DNA of 37,354 bases from an uncultured Clostridia bacterium (GTDB taxonomy: Bacteria > Bacillota > Clostridia > TANB77 > CAG-508), in NCBI GenBank assembly GCA_947628115.1, contig CANQYS010000014.1, positions 1 to 37,354 on the forward strand. Reading direction: 5' to 3'. Within the stretch, counting starts at the first letter, position 1, and each line of letters begins with the position of its first letter. The position numbers and the translations under genes are program-made. The notes below the pieces were generated by a model, which did no database searches, was not told the DNA's origin, and saw nothing but the letters and a program-made list of their open reading frames with translations. Positions 18,310 through 27,477 of the stretch are shown in pieces.

Positions 18310-19371
18310 TTATTTAACTTCTCCTTTTAGTTTTCTTATTATTCCTCTAGCTTTCTTAAATATTTTTTCTGATATTTTATACATTTTATATACAATTGGT
18401 TTAAAATTTAAATATATTTCTCCAATAAATTCTGTAAATTCTGCATTAAATCCTTTTTTAAATCTATATAAACCATACTGTGGATGCGTTTCATCTATAA
18501 CACCAGATACACCTCTAAAATCATAAATATCCTTATGCTCTTTAATTGCATATTTAATACCTTCCCATTGTAAAAGGTAATTTGGCATTAAATTTCTATG
18601 TTCATTACTACTTGCACCATATAAATACCATACTTTGTTTCCATAATCAATATTGAATATACCACTAATTGGTTTATCTTCATAATATGCCATTAAAAGT
18701 TTTGCATGTTCACCTAGTTCATCATACATTTTTTGAAAATATTCTAAAGGTCTTATTATAAAATTGTCTCTTTTCCCTGTTATTTTCATTATTTCGTGAA
18801 AATCTTTTAGATCTTCTCTTTTTCCTTCTTTTACAATAACACCTTTTTTAGTTGCAAGTCTTATATTATACCTAGTTTTTTGTTGAAATGCCTCAAATAT
18901 TTCGTTCTCTGTTTTATCTTTTATATCTAATCTAAATACATATCTTGGTTGTATTTCCTCACTAAAATTCTTAGCATTATCCTTTATACCATAACCTAAT
19001 TCTGTAACAATTTCTCTAAATTCTTTATCTTCACTTTTTATATCTGGTTCAATTTTTAATACAAATGCATTATATTTTTTCGCAAGTTCTTTTAATCCTT
19101 CTGTTAGCTGTTTTAAAACTTTTTCATCATGAATATTGCAAACAGGTCCTCTAGAGGAATACATTAGATATCCAAATATAGGTATTTTTCTAATTAGTAC
19201 GCTAATTGACCCAATTATATTTTCATTTTTATCTTCTGCTAATACTATTTCATTTTTCCAACTTTGTGCTTTTACTTTTCCCCATTCTATTGACTGTTGA
19301 AAATTACATCTATTATGTTTTTTTAAAAATTCATTATATTTTTCTATATTATTTTCGTCAACTAATTTCAT
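18310..19371 (-). CDS. FemABX-type peptidoglycan bridge aminoacyltransferase
   Basis: 353 residues. These enzymes add amino acids from aminoacyl-tRNA to the side chain of lipid II or nascent peptidoglycan. FQQSIEWGKVKAQSWKNEIV opens the first GNAT-like fold. ISVLIRKIPIFGYLMYSSRGP, the pair PRYVFRLDIK/QQKTRYNIRLATKKG, and YGASSNEHRNLMPNYLLQWEGIKYA with YDFRGVSG are typical Fem motifs. The C-terminus is basic and may contact membrane. GGAGGAA precedes the ATG. It heads the operon with alr, which fits cell-wall precursor work. The amino acid added cannot be read from the sequence. Confidence 0.88.
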   Translation of the reverse strand: MKLVDENNIEKYNEFLKKHNRCNFQQSIEWGKVKAQSWKNEIVLAEDKNENIIGSISVLIRKIPIFGYLMYSSRGPVCNIHDEKVLKQLTEGLKELAKKYNAFVLKIEPDIKSEDKEFREIVTELGYGIKDNAKNFSEEIQPRYVFRLDIKDKTENEIFEAFQQKTRYNIRLATKKGVIVKEGKREDLKDFHEIMKITGKRDNFIIRPLEYFQKMYDELGEHAKLLMAYYEDKPISGIFNIDYGNKVWYLYGASSNEHRNLMPNYLLQWEGIKYAIKEHKDIYDFRGVSGVIDETHPQYGLYRFKKGFNAEFTEFIGEIYLNFKPIVYKMYKISEKIFKKARGIIRKLKGEVK

Positions 19372-19440
19372 TTTATTCCTCCAATATAACTATTATATTT
19401 TATACTAGTTTGTCCATTTTTACAATAGATATATAAAAAT

Positions 19441-19523
19441 TGATTAATAAATAAAACTTTGCTATGTCCATCAGGTCTACCTGTATCATTTAAACCTTCC
19501 AAATGCAATTAAAGGTTTTTTTT
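19441..19523 (+). ncRNA. Candidate small RNA with intrinsic terminator
   Basis: On the plus strand, between two minus-strand genes, a short hairpin CAGGT-CT-ACCTG (19472-19483) is followed by AAACCTT/AAGGTTT with a 13-base loop and a run of eight T, a good intrinsic terminator. A weak promoter, TTGTCC with TATAAA, lies just upstream. No ORF fits. The remaining gap from 19372 to 19622 shows only AT-rich sequence and the HU terminator. Confidence 0.35.
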
Positions 19524-19553
19524 CTCTAAATTTATATTCAAAATATTAAAAGC

Positions 19554-19581
19554 AAAAGGGTAGATTGTAACCTACCCTTTT
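19554..19581 (-). terminator. Terminator after the HU gene
   Basis: Perfect 10-pair stem AAAAGGGTAG/CTACCCTTTT with an 8-base loop, followed on the minus strand by GC and TTTTAATATTTT. It lies 40 bases after the HU stop. Confidence 0.7.
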
Positions 19582-19621
19582 TAACATATGAATTCATACT
19601 TTATATTTTTGTATTAAATTC

Positions 19622-19900
19622 TTATTTTTTATTTACTAAATCTTTTAATGCTTTACCAGCTTTGAATACTGGAGCTTTTGATGCAGGTATTTTGATTTCT
19701 TCTTTAGTTTGAGGGTTTCTTCCTTTTCTAGCTGCTCTTTTTCTTACTTCAAAAGATCCAAATCCAACTAATTGAACTTTATCTCCTTTTACTAAAGCAT
19801 CTGTTACAACATCTACAAATGCATTAACTGCTTCTTCAGCACCTTTTTTTGTTTCTCCTGTTTTTGCAGCTATTGCTGCGATTAATTCAGCTTTGTTCAT
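19622..19900 (-). CDS. hup: DNA-binding protein HU
   Basis: A 92-residue histone-like protein that bends DNA and compacts the nucleoid as a dimer. The N-terminal helices, [19 protein letters not shown], lead to the core [20 protein letters not shown], which carries the family's conserved GFGSFEV, and to the arm [27 protein letters not shown]. The sequence is complete and standard in length. AGGAGGT precedes the ATG. Monocistronic with its own terminator. Confidence 0.97.
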   Translation of the reverse strand: MNKAELIAAIAAKTGETKKGAEEAVNAFVDVVTDALVKGDKVQLVGFGSFEVRKRAARKGRNPQTKEEIKIPASKAPVFKAGKALKDLVNKK

Positions 19901-20069
19901 TAAAATTACCTCCTATAAGATTTGTTTTCTTTCAGTAGTATTACTTCTACTATTTAAGATTATTCGCCAATTTTAGCTAAAATCCTTCTTTTTTTATTTT
20001 TAATTTTTCATATACTCTTTTATTTTCATACCTTTTATCTTTTATATTATATATTTACTTATAATTATT

Positions 20070-21677
20070 TTATTTTTTAATCTTTTGAATCCTCTTATAT
20101 GTTTTTTGTCCGTAAGGAATCATATATATCTCTTCCTGTGATAATATTTTTAAAAGTAATACTGTTATTATATATACAATTCCTCCAAATATTAACGATA
20201 TAACTAGTAATAAATTTGGTGAGGTTGTTCCATATAGGCTATTATAACAAACATATGAACTAATAAACATTATAATTGATGCAATTATAGGTTTCACTAT
20301 AAATTTTTTTATTTCAAATTTGATATTTATATTTTTCTTTAATGAAATGAAGCATATAATCAATGATATAATATGACATAATACAGATGAAATGATAGCC
20401 CCTTTAACTCCTATATTCTCTATCGGAATTAATATTATATTAAAAATTAATTTTATAATTGACCCAATTGCAAATGCTATTACAGGAGTATTAACTTTTC
20501 CTAATCCCTGTAAAGCACCATTTATTGTTTGAATTAATACAACAAAAATAATCGTCCATGCAGAATATTTTAACATTTCTCCTCCATTAGTAGCATTAGG
20601 AAATAATAAATTTAATATTGGATTTGAAAATGCAGACATTAAAACACTACAAGGAAGTCCTATTAATATACTAATTAATATAGAAAATTTTATTCTTTTC
20701 TCAGCAATATAAATTTCATGTTTTGCTATTGCACTAGAAATAGTTGGAACTAAAGCAGTTGCAAACGCTATATTAAATGAAAACGGTAAAGTTATTAATG
20801 TATCAACTTTTCCATTTAATATTCCATATTGTAGCGTTGCCTCTTCTTCCCCAACAACTTTTTTTAAAATTCTTATTACCGTTAATGCATCTATAGTTTT
20901 TGTTATAACTGAAAAAAGTGCTGACAAAGCTATAGGAACTGATACTACTAATATACTTTTGATAATTTTTGAAATACTATCCTTTTTGTGTATTTTTGAT
21001 GATATAACTTCTTGCCATGTTTCTTTTTTTCTTTTTATAAAATATCTATATAAATATATTACGCTAAATAAAGTTGCAAGCGTAGTTGCAATTGTTGCAC
21101 TTGCAGCCATTAAAACAGTATTATAGCTAGATATATTGGCTACTTGTTCTACAATTAATATTGTAAACAAAGTTTTAAAAATTTGTTCTAGACTTTGAGA
21201 ATTTGCAGTTACAGATATATTTTCTCTTCCATTAAAGTATCCTCTTAAAACAGATGCAATAGATACAAGAAAAACAGAAGGAGCAAGTGCTATAATTGCC
21301 ATTTCAGCTTCAGGTATTTGCAAATATACATTTGATATATATTTTGCTCCAAAAAATAAAATGGTACTACAAATAAATCCTAAAATTCCAAATAATGCAA
21401 ATGCTATTTTAAAAATTCTATAAGCTCCTTTGTTATCTCCTATTGCTACTTTACTTGCTACTAACTTAGAAATTGCATTTGGAACACCAATAGAACAAAT
21501 TGTTAGAAAAAGAGCATATATTTGAAATGCACTACCATATATAGCATTTCCTCTATCTCCAAATCCTTTTTTATTTGTAAGATATAGCTTATAAATTAGT
21601 CCAACTATTTTTATGATAACCTGGGAGAACATAAGTACAATTATACCTTCCATAAAACTGTTCTTTTTTTTATTAAT
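20070..21677 (-). CDS. SpoVB-like MOP-superfamily flippase, apparent ATT start
   Basis: About 535 residues and around 14 membrane helices, with no large soluble domain. The N-terminal GLIYKLYLTN and AIYGSAFQIYALFLTICSIG and the later SVLRGYFNGREN and GALQGLGKVNTPV segments are typical of the SpoVB/YtgP branch of MOP exporters, which are linked to lipid II or polysaccharide precursor flipping in sporulation and wall synthesis. The first ATG (21653) is 30 bases beyond a strong AAAGGAGG. An in-frame ATT at 21677 has ideal 9-base spacing and gives MNKKKNSFMEG, a natural N-terminus, so ATT is proposed as the start. The 3' end lies near a T-rich gap without a clear hairpin. Confidence 0.82.
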   Translation of the reverse strand: MNKKKNSFMEGIIVLMFSQVIIKIVGLIYKLYLTNKKGFGDRGNAIYGSAFQIYALFLTICSIGVPNAISKLVASKVAIGDNKGAYRIFKIAFALFGILGFICSTILFFGAKYISNVYLQIPEAEMAIIALAPSVFLVSIASVLRGYFNGRENISVTANSQSLEQIFKTLFTILIVEQVANISSYNTVLMAASATIATTLATLFSVIYLYRYFIKRKKETWQEVISSKIHKKDSISKIIKSILVVSVPIALSALFSVITKTIDALTVIRILKKVVGEEEATLQYGILNGKVDTLITLPFSFNIAFATALVPTISSAIAKHEIYIAEKRIKFSILISILIGLPCSVLMSAFSNPILNLLFPNATNGGEMLKYSAWTIIFVVLIQTINGALQGLGKVNTPVIAFAIGSIIKLIFNIILIPIENIGVKGAIISSVLCHIISLIICFISLKKNINIKFEIKKFIVKPIIASIIMFISSYVCYNSLYGTTSPNLLLVISLIFGGIVYIITVLLLKILSQEEIYMIPYGQKTYKRIQKIKK

Positions 21678-21708
21678 TGTTATCTTCCTCCTTTAATTTT
21701 ATTTAATA

Positions 21709-21833
21709 AATTGTAGTTTGTGGATAATTAATTCTTCATTGTTTGAAGGTGAATTCAGGACAGTCCCAAAAATCCCCAAAATTGATGATTTTTAAGGACA
21801 GTCCCTAGAATTCCCCTCACACAAACTACAATT
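21709..21833 (+). repeat. MITE-like repeat, long copy with 14-base terminal inverted repeats
   Basis: Perfect ends AATTGTAGTTTGTG (21709-21722) and CACAAACTACAATT (21820-21833). The interior holds two GGACAGTCCC palindromes, and GGTGAATTCAGGACAGTCCC matches the copy at 1691-1760. No transposase is encoded. Size (125 bases) and ends fit a non-autonomous element. Confidence 0.65.
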
Positions 21834-21883
21834 CATCTTTTACTTCTACTTTTAATATATATGAACTTTTTACGCAAAAAGAC

Positions 21884-21912
21884 TTGTTTTTTTCAATTTT
21901 TTATAGGATAAT
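21884..21912 (+). promoter_or_regulatory. Promoter of the VirD4-like gene
   Basis: TTGTTT, 17-base spacer, GATAAT, ending 37 bases before the GTG start. Confidence 0.5.
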
Positions 21913-21949
21913 ATATATGTATAAATATGTATTAATTGGGGGATTAAAA

Positions 21950-24277
21950 GTGAAATATATAGATAAATTTTTAAAACTACTTAAAACTGATAGAAATACA
22001 TTTTTTACCTTTGTTTTAACTTTGATAACAACATATATAATAGTAGACAGAGTCGTCGAATTACTAATTTTAGTTTTTACAGGTATGTCAGTATCTTATT
22101 GGGGTCCTATAAAATATACCTTTGCAATGGCATGTCCAGTATTTGCTTTTTTATTTTCATATCCATCAAAATTTTGTAAATCAAATGAAAATAAAAAATC
22201 ATTTTTCTGTACTTATTGTATATGTTTATATGTAATAGCAATATCAGCCTTAGTACAATGGCTTAATTATTATTCATGGATTTTATTGCTATCTCTTCCA
22301 AATTACGAAATAATGATTACAGAATTTTCTGACTTAATTATTCGTGCTTTTACTGCTGTTTCAATATATATACCGCTTGTAACATTTTATAAAGTAATAC
22401 TTTGGCTTAATAGAACTGTTAATGACCCAATATTCCCAAATAATTTTATTGAATCTATTGAAGATTTTCAAGGAATAAATATAGCAGCTCCTGATGGAAC
22501 AACAGGACCATATAGTTTAGAGATAGAAATTTGCAAAGATAGAACAACAGGAAAACCTGTTAAAATATTAGAAGAAAGAAGATTTCAGCCAACACTTGTA
22601 ATAGGTCCTTCTGGAACTGGTAAAACTTCAATGGTTATGGAACCTATGATTGCAAGGGATATAGAAAAAAAATATTTCTTTAGAGAAGTTTCTAAAGAAA
22701 TGGGATATACTGCACTTAAAACAAATATTGCTTACTTAAATAAACCTTATGATAATGATTATTTAAATAAAAATTTTAAATTAAATATGCTTACACCTGT
22801 AGAAGGAAAAGAAAGAGTATATAAGGCCTATATGAATAAAATGATTTCTAAAATAGATTCAAATGGAGAAATATTTTATAAAGACTTAGGTATTACTGTA
22901 GTTACACCAGATGCTGACCATACGGATAGGGTCAGAGAAATAGTAGAAGCATTTAATATACCATTTACTGAAATTGATCCTACTAATCCAAATTCAATAG
23001 GACTAAATCCTTTTATAATAAAAGATCCTCAATTATGTGGTTTAATTATTTCTACCGTAATAAGAGGGCTTTATACTAATCCTGGAGACTATACTTTTGA
23101 CATGGCGTATGCAGAAGATATTGCTACACAAGCTATACAAAATTTAGTAATTTTACTTAAAGTAATGTATCCTAAACTTCATGATGGTTTAATGCCAAAT
23201 TTAGAAGACCTATCAAAATGTTTTACAAACTTTAAATTAGTGGAGGAAATGTGTGAAGAACTAAAGAAAGATGAGGAATTATCAAAAACTTATGATCTTC
23301 AATTAGGATATTTTAGAGAAAACTTTTATAGCGATGGTGCAGGGGTTCAAGATATGAAAAGATATATCCATTTTGCTTCTTCTACATTAGATGTTGTATT
23401 AAGGGCTAGCCAGGTTAGATCTATTATATGTAATAGATTTAATAATATTAACTTTACTGATGTAATTAATAATGGAGAAGTATTGTTAATTTCTACAAGA
23501 CCATACGAAATTAGTGGTACACCTCATAAAGGTTTTGGTAAATTCTTCTTAATGCTTATGATGGTTGCAGTAGAAATTAATCGTGAAGCTGCCAGAAACA
23601 GATTACCTCATTTTCTATATGTTGATGAATTTGATCAATATTCACCAAAAGATTTTGGAGATATGTATACTATCTATAGAAAATTTAAAATAGGAACTAT
23701 TTTTTCAGCACAAAATCTATCTAGTTTAGGTGGAGCATCAAATTCAGCTATTCAAACATTGCTTTCTAATGCCTCTACTAAAATAACTTTTGGAAACAGC
23801 ACGCCTGAAGATATGAATTGGTGGATGAATGAATTTGGAAAAAGGAAAGAATGGAAAGTTGGTTATAGCTACGATAAAAAGGATGAAGAATATTCTGATA
23901 AACTAGGTGGACCATCATGGGATTGGGTAGACCATATGAAACTTGGTAAAATTCAAGGACTTAAATTTAAAAATGTTATTTATAAAGTAAAGGCTAAAAA
24001 TGGTAAAAATATTGTAAATTTCGGTTATGTAGATTTTGTAGAAAGTAAATATAAAACTCCTCATAAATCAAAAAATTATAATTTTAGTAAATATATAAAT
24101 GCAGTAAAAGATACATCAGAAGAAGATGAGAAACCAAAATGGAAACCTAATAAAGTAAAATTTGCAGATGATAATGGAGAAGTTGACCCTGTACAAACAG
24201 ATACAACAGATAGTTCATATTTCTTTGATAACGAAGATGCAATTAGTTTTAATTTAGGAAATAATGATAAAAAATAA
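21950..24277 (+). CDS. VirD4/TraG-like coupling ATPase, stand-alone
   Basis: About 775 residues from a GTG six bases after GGGGGA. Four or so N-terminal membrane helices (residues 20-170) precede a cytoplasmic ATPase with Walker A GPSGTGKTS (about residue 219), Walker B FLYVDEFDQYSP (about 560) and the following GTIFSAQNLSSLGG segment. This is the layout of type IV coupling proteins, which pump DNA or protein at the inner membrane. No relaxase, VirB4 or mating-pair gene is in the window, so it may be an orphan or serve another system. The last 60 residues are charged and low-complexity. It converges on a winged-helix gene of the type often found with mobile-element replication. No in-frame CGG. 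Confidence 0.8.
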   Translation: MKYIDKFLKLLKTDRNTFFTFVLTLITTYIIVDRVVELLILVFTGMSVSYWGPIKYTFAMACPVFAFLFSYPSKFCKSNENKKSFFCTYCICLYVIAISALVQWLNYYSWILLLSLPNYEIMITEFSDLIIRAFTAVSIYIPLVTFYKVILWLNRTVNDPIFPNNFIESIEDFQGINIAAPDGTTGPYSLEIEICKDRTTGKPVKILEERRFQPTLVIGPSGTGKTSMVMEPMIARDIEKKYFFREVSKEMGYTALKTNIAYLNKPYDNDYLNKNFKLNMLTPVEGKERVYKAYMNKMISKIDSNGEIFYKDLGITVVTPDADHTDRVREIVEAFNIPFTEIDPTNPNSIGLNPFIIKDPQLCGLIISTVIRGLYTNPGDYTFDMAYAEDIATQAIQNLVILLKVMYPKLHDGLMPNLEDLSKCFTNFKLVEEMCEELKKDEELSKTYDLQLGYFRENFYSDGAGVQDMKRYIHFASSTLDVVLRASQVRSIICNRFNNINFTDVINNGEVLLISTRPYEISGTPHKGFGKFFLMLMMVAVEINREAARNRLPHFLYVDEFDQYSPKDFGDMYTIYRKFKIGTIFSAQNLSSLGGASNSAIQTLLSNASTKITFGNSTPEDMNWWMNEFGKRKEWKVGYSYDKKDEEYSDKLGGPSWDWVDHMKLGKIQGLKFKNVIYKVKAKNGKNIVNFGYVDFVESKYKTPHKSKNYNFSKYINAVKDTSEEDEKPKWKPNKVKFADDNGEVDPVQTDTTDSSYFFDNEDAISFNLGNNDKK

Positions 24278-24310
24278 AATGGAAGATTAATTCTTCCATT
24301 TTATTTTTTA
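24276..24310 (+). terminator. Terminator between convergent genes
   Basis: AAAATGGAAGA and TCTTCCATTTT form a perfect 11-pair stem with a 5-base loop, followed by ATTTTTTAT. It begins at the stop codon of the ATPase gene and probably also serves the opposing gene. Confidence 0.8.
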
Positions 24311-24329
24311 TAGAATTCTCATTCATTAA

Positions 24330-25265
24330 TTATTCCAATATTTTTAATACTACTTCTGCCATTTTATACTTTCCAGTTACTTCATCAATTTTGAATTCTA
24401 CTAACGATTTATCTAATGAATCACTATTTTGTCTTAAGTCTGTTGTAAATAATAGTTTTATATTTGGTATTTCTAACTTATTTGTTACCATTATTTTTAA
24501 TACTTCTGCCATGTGTCTATTGTCTTCGCATAATAATACTAATTGCGGTTTTGTTTCAAAACCTGAATCGAACTGTACAAAATTTTCATAAAAATCTATA
24601 TAGTATTTTATTCTATCAATAAGCTTATTTTCCCAATCTTCTTCTCTTCTAACTGCCTCAAATAATAAATCTATAGATTTATTATTTTTTGTTATTTTAA
24701 TATCTGCATGGCATTTAAATACTTTCCCTAATTTTTTAGCAGTAAGTTGAGGTTTTACAGTAAATTTATCAAATGCTTTTACTTTTCTTAAGTAAGCTAC
24801 AATTACTTGATTACCTGCTAAACGTTTTTTTATCATTCCTACAGTTTTAGTATTGTCTGTAGGTTGCCACTTGCATTCAATATTTCTAGAATTCAACAAA
24901 TATTTACCCATTTTTTCTAAACAATAAACTCTATAAATGCATTTTCCTTCTTCACTTGTAAAATAATATCTTGTTAATATTTTAGACTTTACTAATTGTT
25001 CTAACTTATTATTTAATTTATCCTGTGATTTAATATCTTCTCCATTATGTACTAATATTTGATAGATTTGTCTTGATGTTATAAATTCAAATTGATTTAC
25101 TAATTCCATTATTTTAAAATGAATTTCTGTAATATGTCCTATATTTATTTTATGTATTATTTGATTCATAGAAACATATCCATCTTTTCCATCAAAAACT
25201 TTTATTTCTCCTTCTCTTACTGCAAATGGTGATATTTCTGTTTTTATTTCATTATCTTCTACCAT
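24330..25265 (-). CDS. Winged-helix protein of the replication-relaxation type
   Basis: 311 residues. The segment FKIMELVNQFEFITSRQIYQIL, followed by KLEQLVKSKILTRYYF, is a winged-helix fold like the Replic_Relax family found with plasmids and integrative elements. Conserved-looking features in the C-terminal half are DLLFEAVRREEDWENKLIDRIKYYIDF and PQLVLLCEDNRHMAEVL, which look like a restriction-endonuclease-like alpha/beta core, although catalytic residues cannot be assigned with confidence. AAAGGAGGGG precedes the ATG. It follows the S1-domain gene by 22 bases and so belongs to the rluB-S1 operon. DNA binding is inferred from the fold. Confidence 0.6.
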   Translation of the reverse strand: MVEDNEIKTEISPFAVREGEIKVFDGKDGYVSMNQIIHKINIGHITEIHFKIMELVNQFEFITSRQIYQILVHNGEDIKSQDKLNNKLEQLVKSKILTRYYFTSEEGKCIYRVYCLEKMGKYLLNSRNIECKWQPTDNTKTVGMIKKRLAGNQVIVAYLRKVKAFDKFTVKPQLTAKKLGKVFKCHADIKITKNNKSIDLLFEAVRREEDWENKLIDRIKYYIDFYENFVQFDSGFETKPQLVLLCEDNRHMAEVLKIMVTNKLEIPNIKLLFTTDLRQNSDSLDKSLVEFKIDEVTGKYKMAEVVLKILE

Positions 25266-25287
25266 AATTATGGTACCCCTCCTTTAA

Positions 25288-26094
25288 TTAAACAATTATT
25301 AGTTTAATCTTCCTTTTTTCTGGAATAATTCTTTTTATATATACATTTACATTATTCCCATATTCAATATTTTCTTTATAGTCAGCAAGTCCTATTAAGT
25401 TAGGCTTTAATTCAATAAATATCCCGTTTTTTCTTTTTTCGGTTTCTCTTGCTATTCCTGTAACTGTCATTCCTTCTTTAAAGTCTCTAATATTGTCTTC
25501 CCATGTTCCATACATTTCTTTGTAACTTAATATTACTCTATTTGTTTTTCTATCTATAGATTTTACCACAATTTTTATTTTTTGTCCAATTTTAAATCTT
25601 TCATGTGGTGATTTTATCCTTGCAACAGATATATCTTCTATATGAACTAGTCCAACAATACCTCCTCCAATTTCAACAAATGCACCATAAGGTCTAATGT
25701 TTTTTACAATGCCATATACTATCATTCCCTCTGTTAGGTCATTTTTCATCCACTTAATAGCTTCATATCCTACTGCTTTTCTAGATAGGATTATTATATC
25801 TTTTTTTGTAGTATCTTTTACCTTAAATTGAACAAATTTATCTATTTTACTTGTACATATGTTGGGCTTTGGAAAACCTGTTTCATCTACATTTATAGCC
25901 TCTACTTCTTCTCTTGGTATAATTCCTGTTATATTATTTCCTAAATTTAAATAAAGATTATAGTTGCTATCACATTTAGTAACCTTTGCTTGCATAATAT
26001 TTCCATTAATAGATGCAATATTTAGTTCCTCTAATGAAAATACATGTGGCTTATCTACCCAACCCTCTGGAATAAATTTTTGTTTATATTCCAT
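25288..26094 (-). CDS. Protein with S1 RNA-binding domains
   Basis: 268 residues with three S1-like modules. The first (residues 25-85) contains MQAKVTKCDSNYNLYLNLG, the second (about 140-205) is the clearest with GMIVYGIVKNIRPYGAFVEIGGG, then GLVHIEDIS and GQKIKIVVKSIDRKTNRVILSYK, and the third (about 210-260) has GMTVTGIARETEKRKNGIFIEL. Such proteins resemble bacterial S1-like factors that bind mRNA or ribosomes. It lies between rluB and the winged-helix gene, 57 bases after rluB. AAGGAGAAGA stands before the ATG. Function in translation is likely but unproven. Confidence 0.8.
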   Translation of the reverse strand: MEYKQKFIPEGWVDKPHVFSLEELNIASINGNIMQAKVTKCDSNYNLYLNLGNNITGIIPREEVEAINVDETGFPKPNICTSKIDKFVQFKVKDTTKKDIIILSRKAVGYEAIKWMKNDLTEGMIVYGIVKNIRPYGAFVEIGGGIVGLVHIEDISVARIKSPHERFKIGQKIKIVVKSIDRKTNRVILSYKEMYGTWEDNIRDFKEGMTVTGIARETEKRKNGIFIELKPNLIGLADYKENIEYGNNVNVYIKRIIPEKRKIKLIIV

Positions 26095-26151
26095 ACATTG
26101 TCTTCTCCTTTTCTTTTGTAAATCCTGTAAATTATTATATATTGTATTAAT

Positions 26152-26884
26152 TTATTTTTCAATACTACTTTTTAATAATTTTTTTATTTCTTCTTTTTTA
26201 AGATATCTCCAATTTCCTAATTTTAAATCTTTTACTGTTATATCTCCAATTGCTGTTCTATGCAAACTTACTACTTTTCTATCAATAGATTTGCACATTC
26301 TTCTTATTTGTCTATTTTTTCCCTCATGAATTGTAATTTGCAATCTACTTACATTCTTCTCTTCATCTATTTTTAAAATTTTAACTTTAGCCTTGCTTGT
26401 TTTAAATTCTCCTATATCTATACCATTTTTCAATTTTTCTATTTCTTCATTTGTTATTTTTCCTATTACAGTTACATTGTATGTTTTACTAATTTCATGT
26501 TTTGGGTGTGTTACTTTATATATAAAATCTCCATCATCTGTAAGAATAATTGCACCGGATGTATACATATCTAATCTTCCTACAGGAACTAATCTTTTAT
26601 TTGTTTTTACTAAATCGAGCACTGTTTTTCTATTAAATTGATCCTTTACAGTTGTTACATAATCGATTGGTTTGTTTAAGAGAATATATGTGTATTCTTT
26701 TCTTTCATTTATAATTTCTTTTCCATTATATTCTACTTTATCAATATTTGGTTTTATTTTCGTTCCTAATTTAGCAATTGCTCCGGTTTACTTTAATTTT
26801 TCCATCTTCTATTAAATTTTCGCATTTTCTTCGTGATGCAATACCGCTGTCTGCTAAATATTTTTGTAATCTAATTTCTTCCAT
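26152..26884 (-). CDS. rluB: RluB/RsuA-family rRNA pseudouridine synthase, one CGG +1 shift site
   Basis: About 243 residues after the shift. The N-terminal S4 domain, RLQKYLADSGIASRRKCENLI, leads to EDGKIKVNGAIAKLGTKI and the catalytic domain with GRLDMYTSGAIILTDDGDF, whose Asp is catalytic, then ITIHEGKNRQIRRMC. Members modify a single uridine in 16S or 23S rRNA (RluB at a site near the peptidyl transferase centre). Codon 34 is CGG. Unshifted, the protein stops four codons later, before any catalytic residue; skipping one C gives VNGAIAKLG, an S4-domain hallmark. It begins the rluB-S1-winged-helix operon. Confidence 0.92.
26783..26785 (-). other. In-frame CGG, +1 shift site in rluB
   Basis: GTA AAC CGG AGC AAT TGC TAA becomes GTA AAC (C) GGA GCA ATT GCT AAA, restoring VNG of the S4 domain. 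Because the previous codon ends in C, the skipped C could be either of two. The unshifted product would be a 37-residue stub. Confidence 0.9.
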
Positions 26885-26928
26885 ATTATTTTCCTCTTTA
26901 TTTATAATTCAATTGACTATTATAAACT

Positions 26929-27411
26929 TCATTTAATCTTTTTTTTATTTTGCCTTTCAATGAAAAAAGCTATCCCTCTAGATATAATATAATAAATTCC
27001 AATTAAAATTATATGATATCTAAACTGGATTATTAAATGTAATATTGTTATATATTTTTCTTCTGTAATACCAGCTATTCCACCGCTCCTATAAAAATAT
27101 ATAACAGGTATAAACATAGATAATAGTATTGTACTAAATAATAATATTTTTCTATATTTCATTTTTTTATTTTTTAGTGTAATAAATATTGTTATTATAT
27201 TTATAATTAAAATACTTAGTAAATTATAAAGTAAAATATCTAATCTTTTATAGGAACCATCACCCTCAATTATCATGTCATCACTATCATTATTCTCATA
27301 AATTTTATATATAAAAACACTATTAAATCCTTTAGTTAATGTAAGTATTAATAATATTGCTAATACTATTGAGTATAGAATATAATATTTTATATATTTT
27401 TTTTCTTTCAT
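26929..27411 (-). CDS. Small integral membrane protein, unknown family
   Basis: About 160 residues with four hydrophobic helices (about residues 9-27, 58-79, 90-108, 124-147). Between helices 1 and 2 an acidic loop (ENNDSDDMIIEGDG) is predicted to lie outside the cell. The start is the ATG at 27411, eight bases after GGAGG; the ATG 39 bases upstream was rejected because it lies before that site. No family recognised. It precedes rluB on the same strand with a 44-base gap. No in-frame CGG; the one CGG in its sequence spans AGC GGT. Confidence 0.55.
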   Translation of the reverse strand: MKEKKYIKYYILYSIVLAILLILTLTKGFNSVFIYKIYENNDSDDMIIEGDGSYKRLDILLYNLLSILIINIITIFITLKNKKMKYRKILLFSTILLSMFIPVIYFYRSGGIAGITEEKYITILHLIIQFRYHIILIGIYYIISRGIAFFIERQNKKKIK

Positions 27412-27477
27412 GTATTTTTCCTCCATTTTTTTATTTTTTATTCGATACAATTGTAGTTTATATTATTGTTAGTTTTT

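Noticed and set aside
26600-26660. A second frame break in rluB near the apparent GTG start
   Set aside because: The frame is continuous there; GTG is simply a Val codon inside the gene. Only the CGG at 26783-26785 interrupts the frame.
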